Shown here: piece after piece, positions 55,561-62,959 of the stretch
Numbering within the stretch: position 1 is the stretch's first letter
How the letters are laid out: each line of letters begins with the position of its first letter
NCBI GenBank assembly: GCA_965218765.1
Contig: CBDCLU010000002.1
Span: 62,001-126,000 of the forward strand
Reading direction: 5' to 3'
DNA from: JBBPYC01 sp965218765
GTDB lineage: Bacteria > Pseudomonadota > Gammaproteobacteria > Burkholderiales > Burkholderiaceae_C
DNA: 64,000 nucleotides
Notes under the pieces: generated by a model
Told to the model about the DNA's origin: nothing
The model's database searches: none
The model's input: only the letters and a program-made list of their open reading frames with translations
Translations under genes and position numbers: made by a program

Positions 55561-56538
55561 ATGTCCAAGCTACCCGCTCCGCTCGATCGCCTGCAGTTTC
55601 CCGTGATCGGTTCACCGCTGTTCATCATCAGCAATCCGAAGCTCGTGATCGCGCAGTGCATCCACGGTGTGCTGGGCACGATGCCTGCACTGAATGCGCG
55701 GCCGGCCGGACAGCTCGACGAATGGCTGGCCGAAATCACGGAAGGTCTGGCTGCCTGGGACCGAGCGCATCCGGATATGCCCGCCGCGCCGTTCGGCATC
55801 AACCAGATCGTGCACAAGAGCAACGACCGCCTGCAGCACGACATGGACATGTGCGCGAAGTACAAGGTGCCGGTCGTGATCACGAGCCTGGGCGCGCGCG
55901 AGGACGTGAACCAGGCCGTGCACGGCTGGGGCGGCGTGGTGCTGCACGACATCATCAACAACAAATTTGCGCACAAGGCGATCGAGAAGGGCGCAGACGG
56001 CCTGATCGCGGTCGCCGCCGGTGCGGGCGGCCATGCCGGTGTGAAAAACCCATTTGCGCTGATTCAGGAAATCCGCGAATGGTTCGATGGCCCAATCGCG
56101 CTGTCCGGCTCGATCTCCACCGGCGGCGCCGTGCTGGCCGCCCAGGCGATGGGCGCGGACTTCGGCTACATCGGCACCGCATTCATCGCGACCGAAGAAG
56201 CACGCGCGCCGCAGGGCTACAAGGATGCGATCGTCGCCGGCAATTCGGACGACATCGTCTACAGCAACCTGTTCACCGGCGTGCACGGCAACTATCTGCG
56301 CCCGTCGATCATTGCAGCGGGAATGGATCCGGACAATTTGCCGCAGAGCGACCCGAGTGCGATGAGCTTCGGCGGCGGCGAGGGCTCCAAGAAAAAAGCC
56401 TGGAAGGATATCTGGGGCAGCGGCCAGGGCATCGGTGCGATCAAGCACGTCGCGCCGGCCGGTGAGCTGATCGATCGGCTCAAGCGCGAATACGAGGCCG
56501 CGCGGCAACGGCTGGGTGTGGCAGCTGCGGCAGCCTGA
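55561..56538 (+). CDS. FMN-dependent nitronate monooxygenase-like oxidoreductase
   Basis: A 325-residue TIM-barrel flavoprotein of the nitronate monooxygenase/2-nitropropane dioxygenase family. Conserved blocks: FPVIGSPLFIISNPKLVIAQ at the start, VAAGAGGHAG in the middle (FMN phosphate region, with His), and SGSISTGGAVLAAQAMGADFGYIGTAFIAT. Members oxidise alkyl nitronates or reduce quinones; others serve as enoyl reductases. No substrate can be chosen here. It lies 96 bases after the acyl-CoA dehydrogenase gene, past an AT-rich motif at about 55472, so it may have its own promoter. Confidence 0.87.
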   Translation: MSKLPAPLDRLQFPVIGSPLFIISNPKLVIAQCIHGVLGTMPALNARPAGQLDEWLAEITEGLAAWDRAHPDMPAAPFGINQIVHKSNDRLQHDMDMCAKYKVPVVITSLGAREDVNQAVHGWGGVVLHDIINNKFAHKAIEKGADGLIAVAAGAGGHAGVKNPFALIQEIREWFDGPIALSGSISTGGAVLAAQAMGADFGYIGTAFIATEEARAPQGYKDAIVAGNSDDIVYSNLFTGVHGNYLRPSIIAAGMDPDNLPQSDPSAMSFGGGEGSKKKAWKDIWGSGQGIGAIKHVAPAGELIDRLKREYEAARQRLGVAAAAA

Positions 56539-56620
56539 AACCGGATTTGCAGGCCGCTCGTCGGTCCGTCACCAGACGCAGGTGCGGGCTGCTGCTTGGC
56601 AGGCCTTGTTGCTCATGAGA

Positions 56621-58306
56621 TCAAGGCCGCGCAGCCAACCGGCAAGGTCGATAAAAATCCAGTTTTGGCTCGTACACGTCCGTCTGTACGTCCATCAAGC
56701 CAAGCGCCGAATGAAAGTAGTTGTCATGTGAGATCGGCAACTCGGTGCGGCTACGCAGGCACGCCATCGGCATCGACAGGCGCGCTTGAAACGCCTTCGA
56801 TAGCCAGGTGATCCACGGAATGTGCTTCTGCACGTCTGGCGCGACCCGGTACGGCAGGCCGTGCAGGTACATGCGGTTTTCGCCAAGCGATTCGCCGTGG
56901 TCGGACAGATAGAGCAGCGCGCCGTCGAAGCGGTCGCTCGCGCGCTCGATCCAGTCGATCGCGGAGAAGAGGAAATGGTCGGTGTAGACGATCGAGTTGT
57001 CGTACGCATTGACGAGCTGCTCGTGCGTGCACGATTGCAGCGCGGCTTGTTCGCATTCGGGCAGAAATTTCTTGAACGCAGGCGGTGACCGGCGAAAGTA
57101 GGCGGGCCCGTGGCTGCCCATCTGATGCAGCACCACCACCACGCCGCGCGCGGTGCGCGCAGGCGGCAGCTTGGCGATCTGCGCGTCGAGCTGCTGGAGC
57201 ATGATCTCGTCAAAGCATTCGCCATCAGCGCAGTAAGCCGGGTCGGTCAGCGTTTCAGTGGACACATTCGGCACCCGATCGCAGACGCCCTTGCAACCCG
57301 ACTGGTTGTCGATCCACAGCACGGCAAGCCCGGCGTGCTGCAGCACGTCGAGCAGATTCTCGTAGCTTGCGCTGCGCGCGTCATGTGCGCTGCGCCCCTG
57401 GTGCGAGAACATGCAGGGCAGCGACGCGGCCGTGTTGGTGCCGCACGACCAGGCGTCGCGCTGGCTCGCGATACGCGCGCCAGCATTCAATTCGGCGAGG
57501 CGCGGCGTGGTGGCCCGTGCGTAGCCATCCACTTCGAAGTTGGCCGCGCGCGCGGTCTCGCCGAGTACCAGCACCAACAAGGGCGGGCGTGCTTGTGCCG
57601 CGTAGCTGCTGCCTAGACGCGCATCGTGCCCGATCGGCACCAGCGTCTCGTTGCGTGCGGTGTAGGGTTCCAGCTTGACGACGACCAGCGAGAAGATCGA
57701 GTTGAACGGATTGATCTCATAGCGCAATTGCGGGTGGTTGCGCATCAATGAAGAAAAGTCCTGGAACATCGCCAGCACCGCCACCGCCATCACCGCCAAC
57801 GCCCCGAGCAGCAGGCCCGCGTTGCGCAGCGCGCGGCGGCCGAACGGCACGGCACGCAGCGGCAGGCGCCAGACGCAAAGCGCCGGCAATACCCCCAACC
57901 CCAGCACCAGCGCGAAGAAGCGCCAGCCCAGCAGATCGCCGGCTTCCGCCGTGCTGGTCTGCACCACGTTGGTCATCATGGTCGGGTCCAGCACGACGCC
58001 GAACGCGAGCATGAAGTAGGCGCCGATTGCCGCAGCCAGCACGAAAAAGCAGACCGCGGGCTTGAGCAGCCAGCGCCAGTTGAGCAGCGCCAGCACCGCG
58101 CAGCTGCCGCCTGCGATCAGCGCAAACATGGCGAGTGCGAAGACTGCACCGCGCGGATTGTGCATCTCGGGCAGCGCCGCCAGATGGCGCCAGAGCGCGA
58201 GATTGCCGATGCTGGCGATCCAGCCGCCGGCCAACAACACCAGCGCGGCCGGGCTGCTGCCGCGTGACGAGGAAGGTGCCGGCGGCGTGCGCGCTGCGTT
58301 GTTCAA
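56621..58306 (-). CDS. eptA: Lipid A phosphoethanolamine transferase, EptA-like
   Basis: An inner-membrane alkaline-phosphatase-fold enzyme of about 561 residues. About five transmembrane helices fill residues 20-185; a periplasmic sulfatase-type domain follows. The metal-binding Glu is in VLGETARAANF (near 250), the Thr nucleophile in SCGTNTAASLPCMFS (near 290), and LSDHGESLGENRMYLHG gives the Asp/His ligands. It moves phosphoethanolamine from phosphatidylethanolamine to lipid A, which in other species lowers polymyxin binding. The start is uncertain: no in-frame ATG lies between the fghA stop and the first helix; TTG at 58306 gives a sensible length close to E. coli EptA (547). Confidence 0.87.
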   Translation of the reverse strand: MNNAARTPPAPSSSRGSSPAALVLLAGGWIASIGNLALWRHLAALPEMHNPRGAVFALAMFALIAGGSCAVLALLNWRWLLKPAVCFFVLAAAIGAYFMLAFGVVLDPTMMTNVVQTSTAEAGDLLGWRFFALVLGLGVLPALCVWRLPLRAVPFGRRALRNAGLLLGALAVMAVAVLAMFQDFSSLMRNHPQLRYEINPFNSIFSLVVVKLEPYTARNETLVPIGHDARLGSSYAAQARPPLLVLVLGETARAANFEVDGYARATTPRLAELNAGARIASQRDAWSCGTNTAASLPCMFSHQGRSAHDARSASYENLLDVLQHAGLAVLWIDNQSGCKGVCDRVPNVSTETLTDPAYCADGECFDEIMLQQLDAQIAKLPPARTARGVVVVLHQMGSHGPAYFRRSPPAFKKFLPECEQAALQSCTHEQLVNAYDNSIVYTDHFLFSAIDWIERASDRFDGALLYLSDHGESLGENRMYLHGLPYRVAPDVQKHIPWITWLSKAFQARLSMPMACLRSRTELPISHDNYFHSALGLMDVQTDVYEPKLDFYRPCRLAARP

Positions 58307-58349
58307 AAGCGTCTGCGGTCGATTGCGGCAAAGCGGCAGCGGTAGCCGC

Positions 58350-59210
58350 TCATGCAACGCCCAGCACGCGCGCGTGGTGCCGAAGGTGGTCTTCCATGAA
58401 CGTTGCGATGAAGTGATAACCGTGGTCGTAGCCGTCCTGCTGACGCAACGTGAGCGGTTGCGCCACCGCATCGCAGGCAGCTTCAAGGTGTTGCGGCAGC
58501 AGTTGCCCGTCGGCCAGAAATTTGTCGGCCAGGCCCTGGTCCACCAGAATGCCTTCCGGATACGGCGCCGTGCGCTGGGCCTGCATCAGCGCGCTGGCGT
58601 CGTGTTCGAGCCAGCTCGCGCGCTCCGCGCCCAGATAACCGCTGAATGCTTTCTCACCCCAGGGGCACCGGGACGGCGCGCAGATCGGCGCGAATGCGGA
58701 GAGCGATCTGAACCGGCCCGGATGCCGCAGCGCCAGTGTCAGCGCACCATGCCCGCCCATCGAATGGCCGAAGATGCCGATGCGCTCTGCGTCGATCGGG
58801 CACTGGCCGGTGAGCAGCCCGAGCAGTTCGTCCATGATCCAGCTTTCCATGCGCCAGTGTTGGGCATAGGGCGCCTGCGTTGCATCCAGATAGAAGCCGG
58901 CGCCAATGCCGAAATCCCAGCTCTCAGTCGCGCCTTCGATGCCTTCCACGGCCGGGCCGCGCGGGCTGGTGTCCGGCGCAATCAACGCCAGGCCCAGTTC
59001 GGCCGCGACGCGCTGGGCGCCCGCCTTGGCCATGAACGTGTCCTCGGTGCAGGTCAGCCCTGCCAGATATAGCAGCGCAGGCACTGCGTGCTGGCGCGCC
59101 TGCGGCGGCAGGAACACCGCGCAGCGCATCGGCAGGCGGATGACTTGCGAGTCGTGTTCGACCACCCGCTGCACGCCGCCGAAGCAAAGCGTTTCACTCA
59201 AGGTTTTCAT
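58350..59210 (-). CDS. fghA: S-formylglutathione hydrolase
   Basis: A 286-residue esterase-D-family enzyme that cleaves S-formylglutathione to formate and glutathione in formaldehyde detoxification. The conserved YLAGLTCTEDTF near residue 47, the nucleophile Ser in IFGHSMGGHGAL (about 150), and DYGYDHGYHF-like DGYDHGYHFIATF with the catalytic His are all present. The glutathione-dependent formaldehyde dehydrogenase that usually pairs with it is not in this window. Its ATG overlaps the stop of the upstream hydrolase gene by 4 bases. Confidence 0.94.
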   Translation of the reverse strand: MKTLSETLCFGGVQRVVEHDSQVIRLPMRCAVFLPPQARQHAVPALLYLAGLTCTEDTFMAKAGAQRVAAELGLALIAPDTSPRGPAVEGIEGATESWDFGIGAGFYLDATQAPYAQHWRMESWIMDELLGLLTGQCPIDAERIGIFGHSMGGHGALTLALRHPGRFRSLSAFAPICAPSRCPWGEKAFSGYLGAERASWLEHDASALMQAQRTAPYPEGILVDQGLADKFLADGQLLPQHLEAACDAVAQPLTLRQQDGYDHGYHFIATFMEDHLRHHARVLGVA

Positions 59211-60136
59211 GTTGGCTTGTGATCCATCTGTGCCGCCAGCAGTTCCAGCACCGCATCGGCGAATGCGGCAGGCCGCTCCTGCGGCAAATTATGGCCGGCG
59301 CCTGCAATGGTTCGATGCGTGCGCGGGCCGATGAAGTGGTGCGCGTGCTGCGCCGTGCCGGCGATCGGGGCCACGCCATCGGTGGCGCCGTCAAACGTGA
59401 TCGATGGCACGCCGATCGGCGGCTGCGCCGCAAGCCGGCTTTCGATCCCATCGTAGGCCGGGTCGCCGGCAGCCTGTCCGTGCCGATGCCGGTACGAGTG
59501 GATCACCACATCGACAAAATCCGGGTTGTCGAACGCCACGGCGCTGCGTTCGAACGTGGCGTCATCGAACGCCCAGCCAGGCGACCACAGTTGCCACAGC
59601 AGGCGGCCCAGCGCGCGCCGATCCTGCACCAGCCCGGCGCGGCCGCGCTCGGTCAGGAAATAATACTGATACCAAAGCCGCTGTTCGTCTGCCGGTGCGA
59701 GCGGCTCGGCCGCGCGCGAGAGTTGCTGGATGTTGTAGCTGCCTACGGACACCAGCCCGATGCAGCGATCCGGCCACAGGGCAGCCACCACGCATGCCGC
59801 ACGCCCACCCCAGTCGTGGCCGGCCAGCACCGCGCGCTCGATCTGCAGCGCATCGAGCAGCGCCAGCAGATCGGCCCCCAGCGCGCCTTGCTGGCCCGAG
59901 CGGACGGTCGATGCGTCAACGAACGCGGTCGGTCCGAAGCCACGCAGAAACGGCACGATCACGCGGCGGCCACGCGCAGCGAGCAACGGCGCAACGGCTC
60001 CATACACCTGCACGTCGTAGGGAAAGCCATGCAGCAGCACGACGGCCGTGCCGGCTGGATCGCCGCTTTCATGGAACGCCAGGTCGAGCACGCCGGCACG
60101 AACCCGATGCTGCGGACCGAGCGATATCTCGCTCAT
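59207..60136 (-). CDS. Alpha/beta hydrolase, epoxide hydrolase/dehalogenase-like
   Basis: A 309-residue protein. The oxyanion segment is LLHGFPYDVQVY near residue 36; the nucleophile elbow is AGHDWGGRAA with Asp, the type used by epoxide hydrolases and haloalkane dehalogenases; the His is in AGAGHNLPQE. A cap region (residues 140-220) is rich in aromatic residues (LWYQYYFLTERGRAG). The exact substrate is unknown. ATG at 60136 was used. The stop overlaps the fghA start (ATGA), so these are translationally coupled and read toward eptA. Confidence 0.83.
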   Translation of the reverse strand: MSEISLGPQHRVRAGVLDLAFHESGDPAGTAVVLLHGFPYDVQVYGAVAPLLAARGRRVIVPFLRGFGPTAFVDASTVRSGQQGALGADLLALLDALQIERAVLAGHDWGGRAACVVAALWPDRCIGLVSVGSYNIQQLSRAAEPLAPADEQRLWYQYYFLTERGRAGLVQDRRALGRLLWQLWSPGWAFDDATFERSAVAFDNPDFVDVVIHSYRHRHGQAAGDPAYDGIESRLAAQPPIGVPSITFDGATDGVAPIAGTAQHAHHFIGPRTHRTIAGAGHNLPQERPAAFADAVLELLAAQMDHKPT

Positions 60137-60365
60137 GCGGTGCGCAGCCGCTTGTACGAACGCGCAGCCCGGACTGCAGCGGCTCGGCCAGGGTCCCGAC
60201 CGGTGGCAGCTGCGGCATACAACAGTTCGACGGGCATCGGGGAAGGCAATCGGCGGCTGAATACGAGCGTTCACTATATCGCTGGGCAGGCTGCTCGCAG
60301 CGCGCCGGCATCGATTGCGGTTCGGTCGAACGCCGACACCAAGCGCTCGCCTATCATGCGCCGAT

Positions 60366-61214
60366 ATGAGTCGCAGCCCGTCCATCAAGCGCCCGTTCGA
60401 TTCGGCAGCGCGGGCTGCGTCGGTGCATCCGGGCCGCGACAACCGGGGCATTCGCGAGCTTGTCCAAAGCGGCTGCGACGTGGCGTGGCTCGCTGCCATG
60501 CTCGCCGCGCTGCTGCTGTCGCCGTCGAGTTATGCGGACGCACCTGCGCGGCGCGCATTTGCGGTCCGGGGCTGTCTGTCGGTCACGTCGACAATGCTGT
60601 CGTTCGTCCTGCTGTCGTCCTGCATGAGCGGCGTGCTGGTGCGCGTGGTGGTGGTGGCTGCGCAGGACTACGGCTTGCTGCGGTTTGCGCTCGATGGCAT
60701 CGTGCGCGTGCTGCTGCTGGAGCTGATTCCGCTGCTGGCGGCGTTGTTCGTGCTGGTCGAAATCAGCTTGCCGGCCGCAGCCGCGCTGTCGCTGCGACAT
60801 GCAGGCAGGCAGGCAGGCAGGCAATCGAAAGTGGCGACCGACAGACTGCGCCGGGTCGCATTGCCGCATGCGCTGGCCGCTTTCATCGCGCCATCGATAC
60901 TGAGCGTGCTGGCCAGCTGGATCGCGCTGGTGCTCGGCTATCTGGAGTTGTATGGCGCCACGCCCTGGGCGCTGGCCGGCTTTTCCCGCGTGCTCGGCAA
61001 CGTGTTCGAGCCAGTCGCAGCGGGCTTGCTCGTGTTCAAGCTGATCGCGTTCAGTGCCGTTGCGGCGCTGCTGCCGATTGCGGCGGCGCTGGCGCTGGCG
61101 CTGCCGGCCGAACGGCATGGCGACGCGGCCGACTTCACGTTGACGACGCTGATCCGCGTTGGCGCGTTGCTGCTGTTGATCGAGCTGCTGTCGCTGCTCG
61201 CCGGCTACGCGTGA
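60366..61214 (+). CDS. Divergent MlaE-like ABC transporter permease
   Basis: A 282-residue membrane protein with about five hydrophobic segments. The central segment GIVRVLLLELIPLLAALFVL matches the position and form of the conserved MlaE region (LRELGPVLTALLVA), but the Arg-Glu-Leu-Gly core is degenerate. The part after residue 180 (VALPHALAAFIAPSILSVLA) also fits the family. It is followed by an MCE-domain gene, which supports a lipid-transport role. A GCAG tandem tract at 60801-60823 codes a GRQAGRQ loop. An upstream TTG at 60315 would extend it; ATG at 60366 was preferred. Confidence 0.65.
   Translation: MSRSPSIKRPFDSAARAASVHPGRDNRGIRELVQSGCDVAWLAAMLAALLLSPSSYADAPARRAFAVRGCLSVTSTMLSFVLLSSCMSGVLVRVVVVAAQDYGLLRFALDGIVRVLLLELIPLLAALFVLVEISLPAAAALSLRHAGRQAGRQSKVATDRLRRVALPHALAAFIAPSILSVLASWIALVLGYLELYGATPWALAGFSRVLGNVFEPVAAGLLVFKLIAFSAVAALLPIAAALALALPAERHGDAADFTLTTLIRVGALLLLIELLSLLAGYA
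60801..60823 (+). repeat. (GCAG)n tetranucleotide tandem repeat inside the permease gene
   Basis: The tract is five full GCAG units plus GCA, 23 bases, within the coding frame of the MlaE-like permease. A change of one unit would shift the frame, so it is a candidate phase-variable tract. Confidence 0.85.
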
Positions 61215-62194
61215 TCGACCATCTGGCGCAGCACGCGATGATGGCGGAAACCCCGCGCCGGCGCGCTGGCAACCGGCTTGAATTCAGGGCTGCGCTGCTG
61301 CTCGGTGCCGCTGGCCTGTTGCTCGTGGCGTCGGTGCTCTACCTGATGTTCGCGCGTGGCGTGTTCACCGAAACCGGTACGCTGGTGCTGACCACCGACA
61401 ATTCGGAGGGCGTCGAACCGGGTATGGACATGACGTTCTCGGGGTTTCCGATCGGACGCGTACGCCGGATTGAACTGGCGCCGGACGCTACGGTGCGCAT
61501 CGTGGTCGATGTGGAGCGCGCGAACATGCACTGGCTGCGCATATCAAGCGTATTCACGCTCGAGCGTGGCATCGTCGGCGCGACCCGCATCAAAGGCTTC
61601 AGTGGCATCTTGAGCGACCCGCCGCTGCCTGATGGCGCCACGCGCGAACTGCTGCGCGGCGACGTGCAGGCCGAGATCCCGCGGCTGGTGCTGAGCCTGC
61701 GCGAGTTGATTGACAACCTCAAGAGCGCGACTGCGAGCGACTCCGCGCTGACCGCTACGCTGGGCAATGTGCGCACGTTGAGCGATGGATTTGCCAAACC
61801 CGGCGGCGTGGTCGGCGCGCTGCTGGGCGACGAGGCGCCGGCCGCGCAACTGGGCACCGTGCTGCAACGCACCGACGCGCTGCTCGCACGCGCCGATCGC
61901 GTGCTGGAGCAAGCCGGTGCACAGGTGTTCGGCAAGAACGGCGTCACGCGCGAAGCGCAGGCCACCGTGTCGCAGCTCAATCGCACCCTGCAGTCCACGC
62001 AAAGGAGCCTGGCGCGCGTCGATGCGGTGCTGAAGGAAGCGCACGGGATCGCTGCGAACACGCGCAGCGCCACGGAAGACCTGAACCTGCTGCGCGCCGA
62101 GGTGGAAAGCAGCCTGCGCAACATCGACCGGCTCGTCAATGAAGTGAACCAGCGCTTGCCGTTCGGCTCGGAGCCGAAGGTGCGGTTGCCGTGA
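61211..62194 (+). CDS. MCE (MlaD) domain substrate-binding protein
   Basis: A protein of 327 residues if GTG at 61211 is used, which overlaps the permease stop by 4 bases (GTGA); ATG at 61238 is the alternative. A single N-terminal transmembrane helix (FRAALLLGAAGLLLVASVLY) anchors it, the MCE domain occupies about residues 55-140 (GVEPGMDMTFSGFPIGRVRR and later RIKGFSG), and a long helical C-terminal part follows (residues 170-310). MCE proteins are the periplasmic lipid-binding part of MlaFEDB-type transporters. The ATPase that should lie in such clusters is not here. Confidence 0.88.
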   Translation: MIDHLAQHAMMAETPRRRAGNRLEFRAALLLGAAGLLLVASVLYLMFARGVFTETGTLVLTTDNSEGVEPGMDMTFSGFPIGRVRRIELAPDATVRIVVDVERANMHWLRISSVFTLERGIVGATRIKGFSGILSDPPLPDGATRELLRGDVQAEIPRLVLSLRELIDNLKSATASDSALTATLGNVRTLSDGFAKPGGVVGALLGDEAPAAQLGTVLQRTDALLARADRVLEQAGAQVFGKNGVTREAQATVSQLNRTLQSTQRSLARVDAVLKEAHGIAANTRSATEDLNLLRAEVESSLRNIDRLVNEVNQRLPFGSEPKVRLP

Positions 62195-62925
62195 ACGGGC
62201 CACTGCGCCGGACGGCCAGCGCGCGCTGGTGGTCGATCCCGCTGGCCATATGCGTCCCGTTGCTGATGCTGCTCACAGCATGTGCGGGAACCGAACCGCC
62301 ACGCTGGAGAGTCGAGGCCGCCAATGCGTCCGAGCGCTTCGTGGAAGCATGGCTGGTCGGCGAGCGCCGGGTCGAGCAGGTCGAGTTCGAGCGCGCGCGG
62401 GAGCGGGTGGCTCGTACTGGCCGACTGGACCTGGTGGCGCGCATCGAGCTACTGCGCTGCGCTGCGAAACTGGCGGCGCTGGTAATCGAGCCGTGCGCCG
62501 GATTCGAGGTGCTTGAAGCTGGGCTCGTAGCAGGCCCGGAGACGGTATACGCCGACTACTTGGCGGGCCGGCTGCCGTCGGATGCTGCCGATCGCATTGC
62601 CCTGCTGCCGCAGCCGCAGCGCGCGATTGCGGCGCTTGTGCCCGGCGTGCACGCGCGCGGCGCCGCCGCACTCGCTGCCATCGATGATCCGCTGTCGCGC
62701 CTGGTCGCCGCAGCCGTTCTGTTGCGCACCGGGCGTGCAACGGATGCAGTGGTGGCAAGCGCGGTCAAGACCGCCACGCAGCAAGGTTGGCGTCGTGCGC
62801 TGCTGGCATGGCTGACCTTTCAGCAGCACCGCGCCGAGGCCGCTGGCGACGCACCGCTCGCCACCATGGCACGGCGCAGGATCGAGCTGATGGCGCCGCT
62901 TCCAGGCGCAGCCGGATCTCGTTGA
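62191..62925 (+). CDS. Lipoprotein encoded with the MCE cluster
   Basis: A 244-residue protein with a GTG start that overlaps the MCE stop by 4 bases (GTGA). The N-terminus is a lipoprotein signal (LAICVPLLMLLTACAG; Cys near residue 31). The rest is helical, Ala/Arg/Leu rich, and contains pairs of helices like TPR/SEL1 repeats (LVARIELLRCAAKLAALVIE and similar), but no named family is recognised. It is not the usual ABC auxiliary lipoprotein of Mla clusters. Coupling suggests it works with the permease and MCE protein, perhaps at the outer membrane. Confidence 0.7.
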   Translation: MNGPLRRTASARWWSIPLAICVPLLMLLTACAGTEPPRWRVEAANASERFVEAWLVGERRVEQVEFERARERVARTGRLDLVARIELLRCAAKLAALVIEPCAGFEVLEAGLVAGPETVYADYLAGRLPSDAADRIALLPQPQRAIAALVPGVHARGAAALAAIDDPLSRLVAAAVLLRTGRATDAVVASAVKTATQQGWRRALLAWLTFQQHRAEAAGDAPLATMARRRIELMAPLPGAAGSR

Positions 62926-62959
62926 TCAAAGCCTGCGCCAGGTTACCCCGGCGATGGTC

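Noticed and set aside
60801..60823. The GCAG tract as a CRISPR or other spaced repeat
   Set aside because: The units are contiguous 4-mers with no spacers.
59219..61210. Long 5' extension of the MCE frame to 59219
   Set aside because: The extension runs through two genes on other frames; the MCE protein starts at 61211 or 61238.
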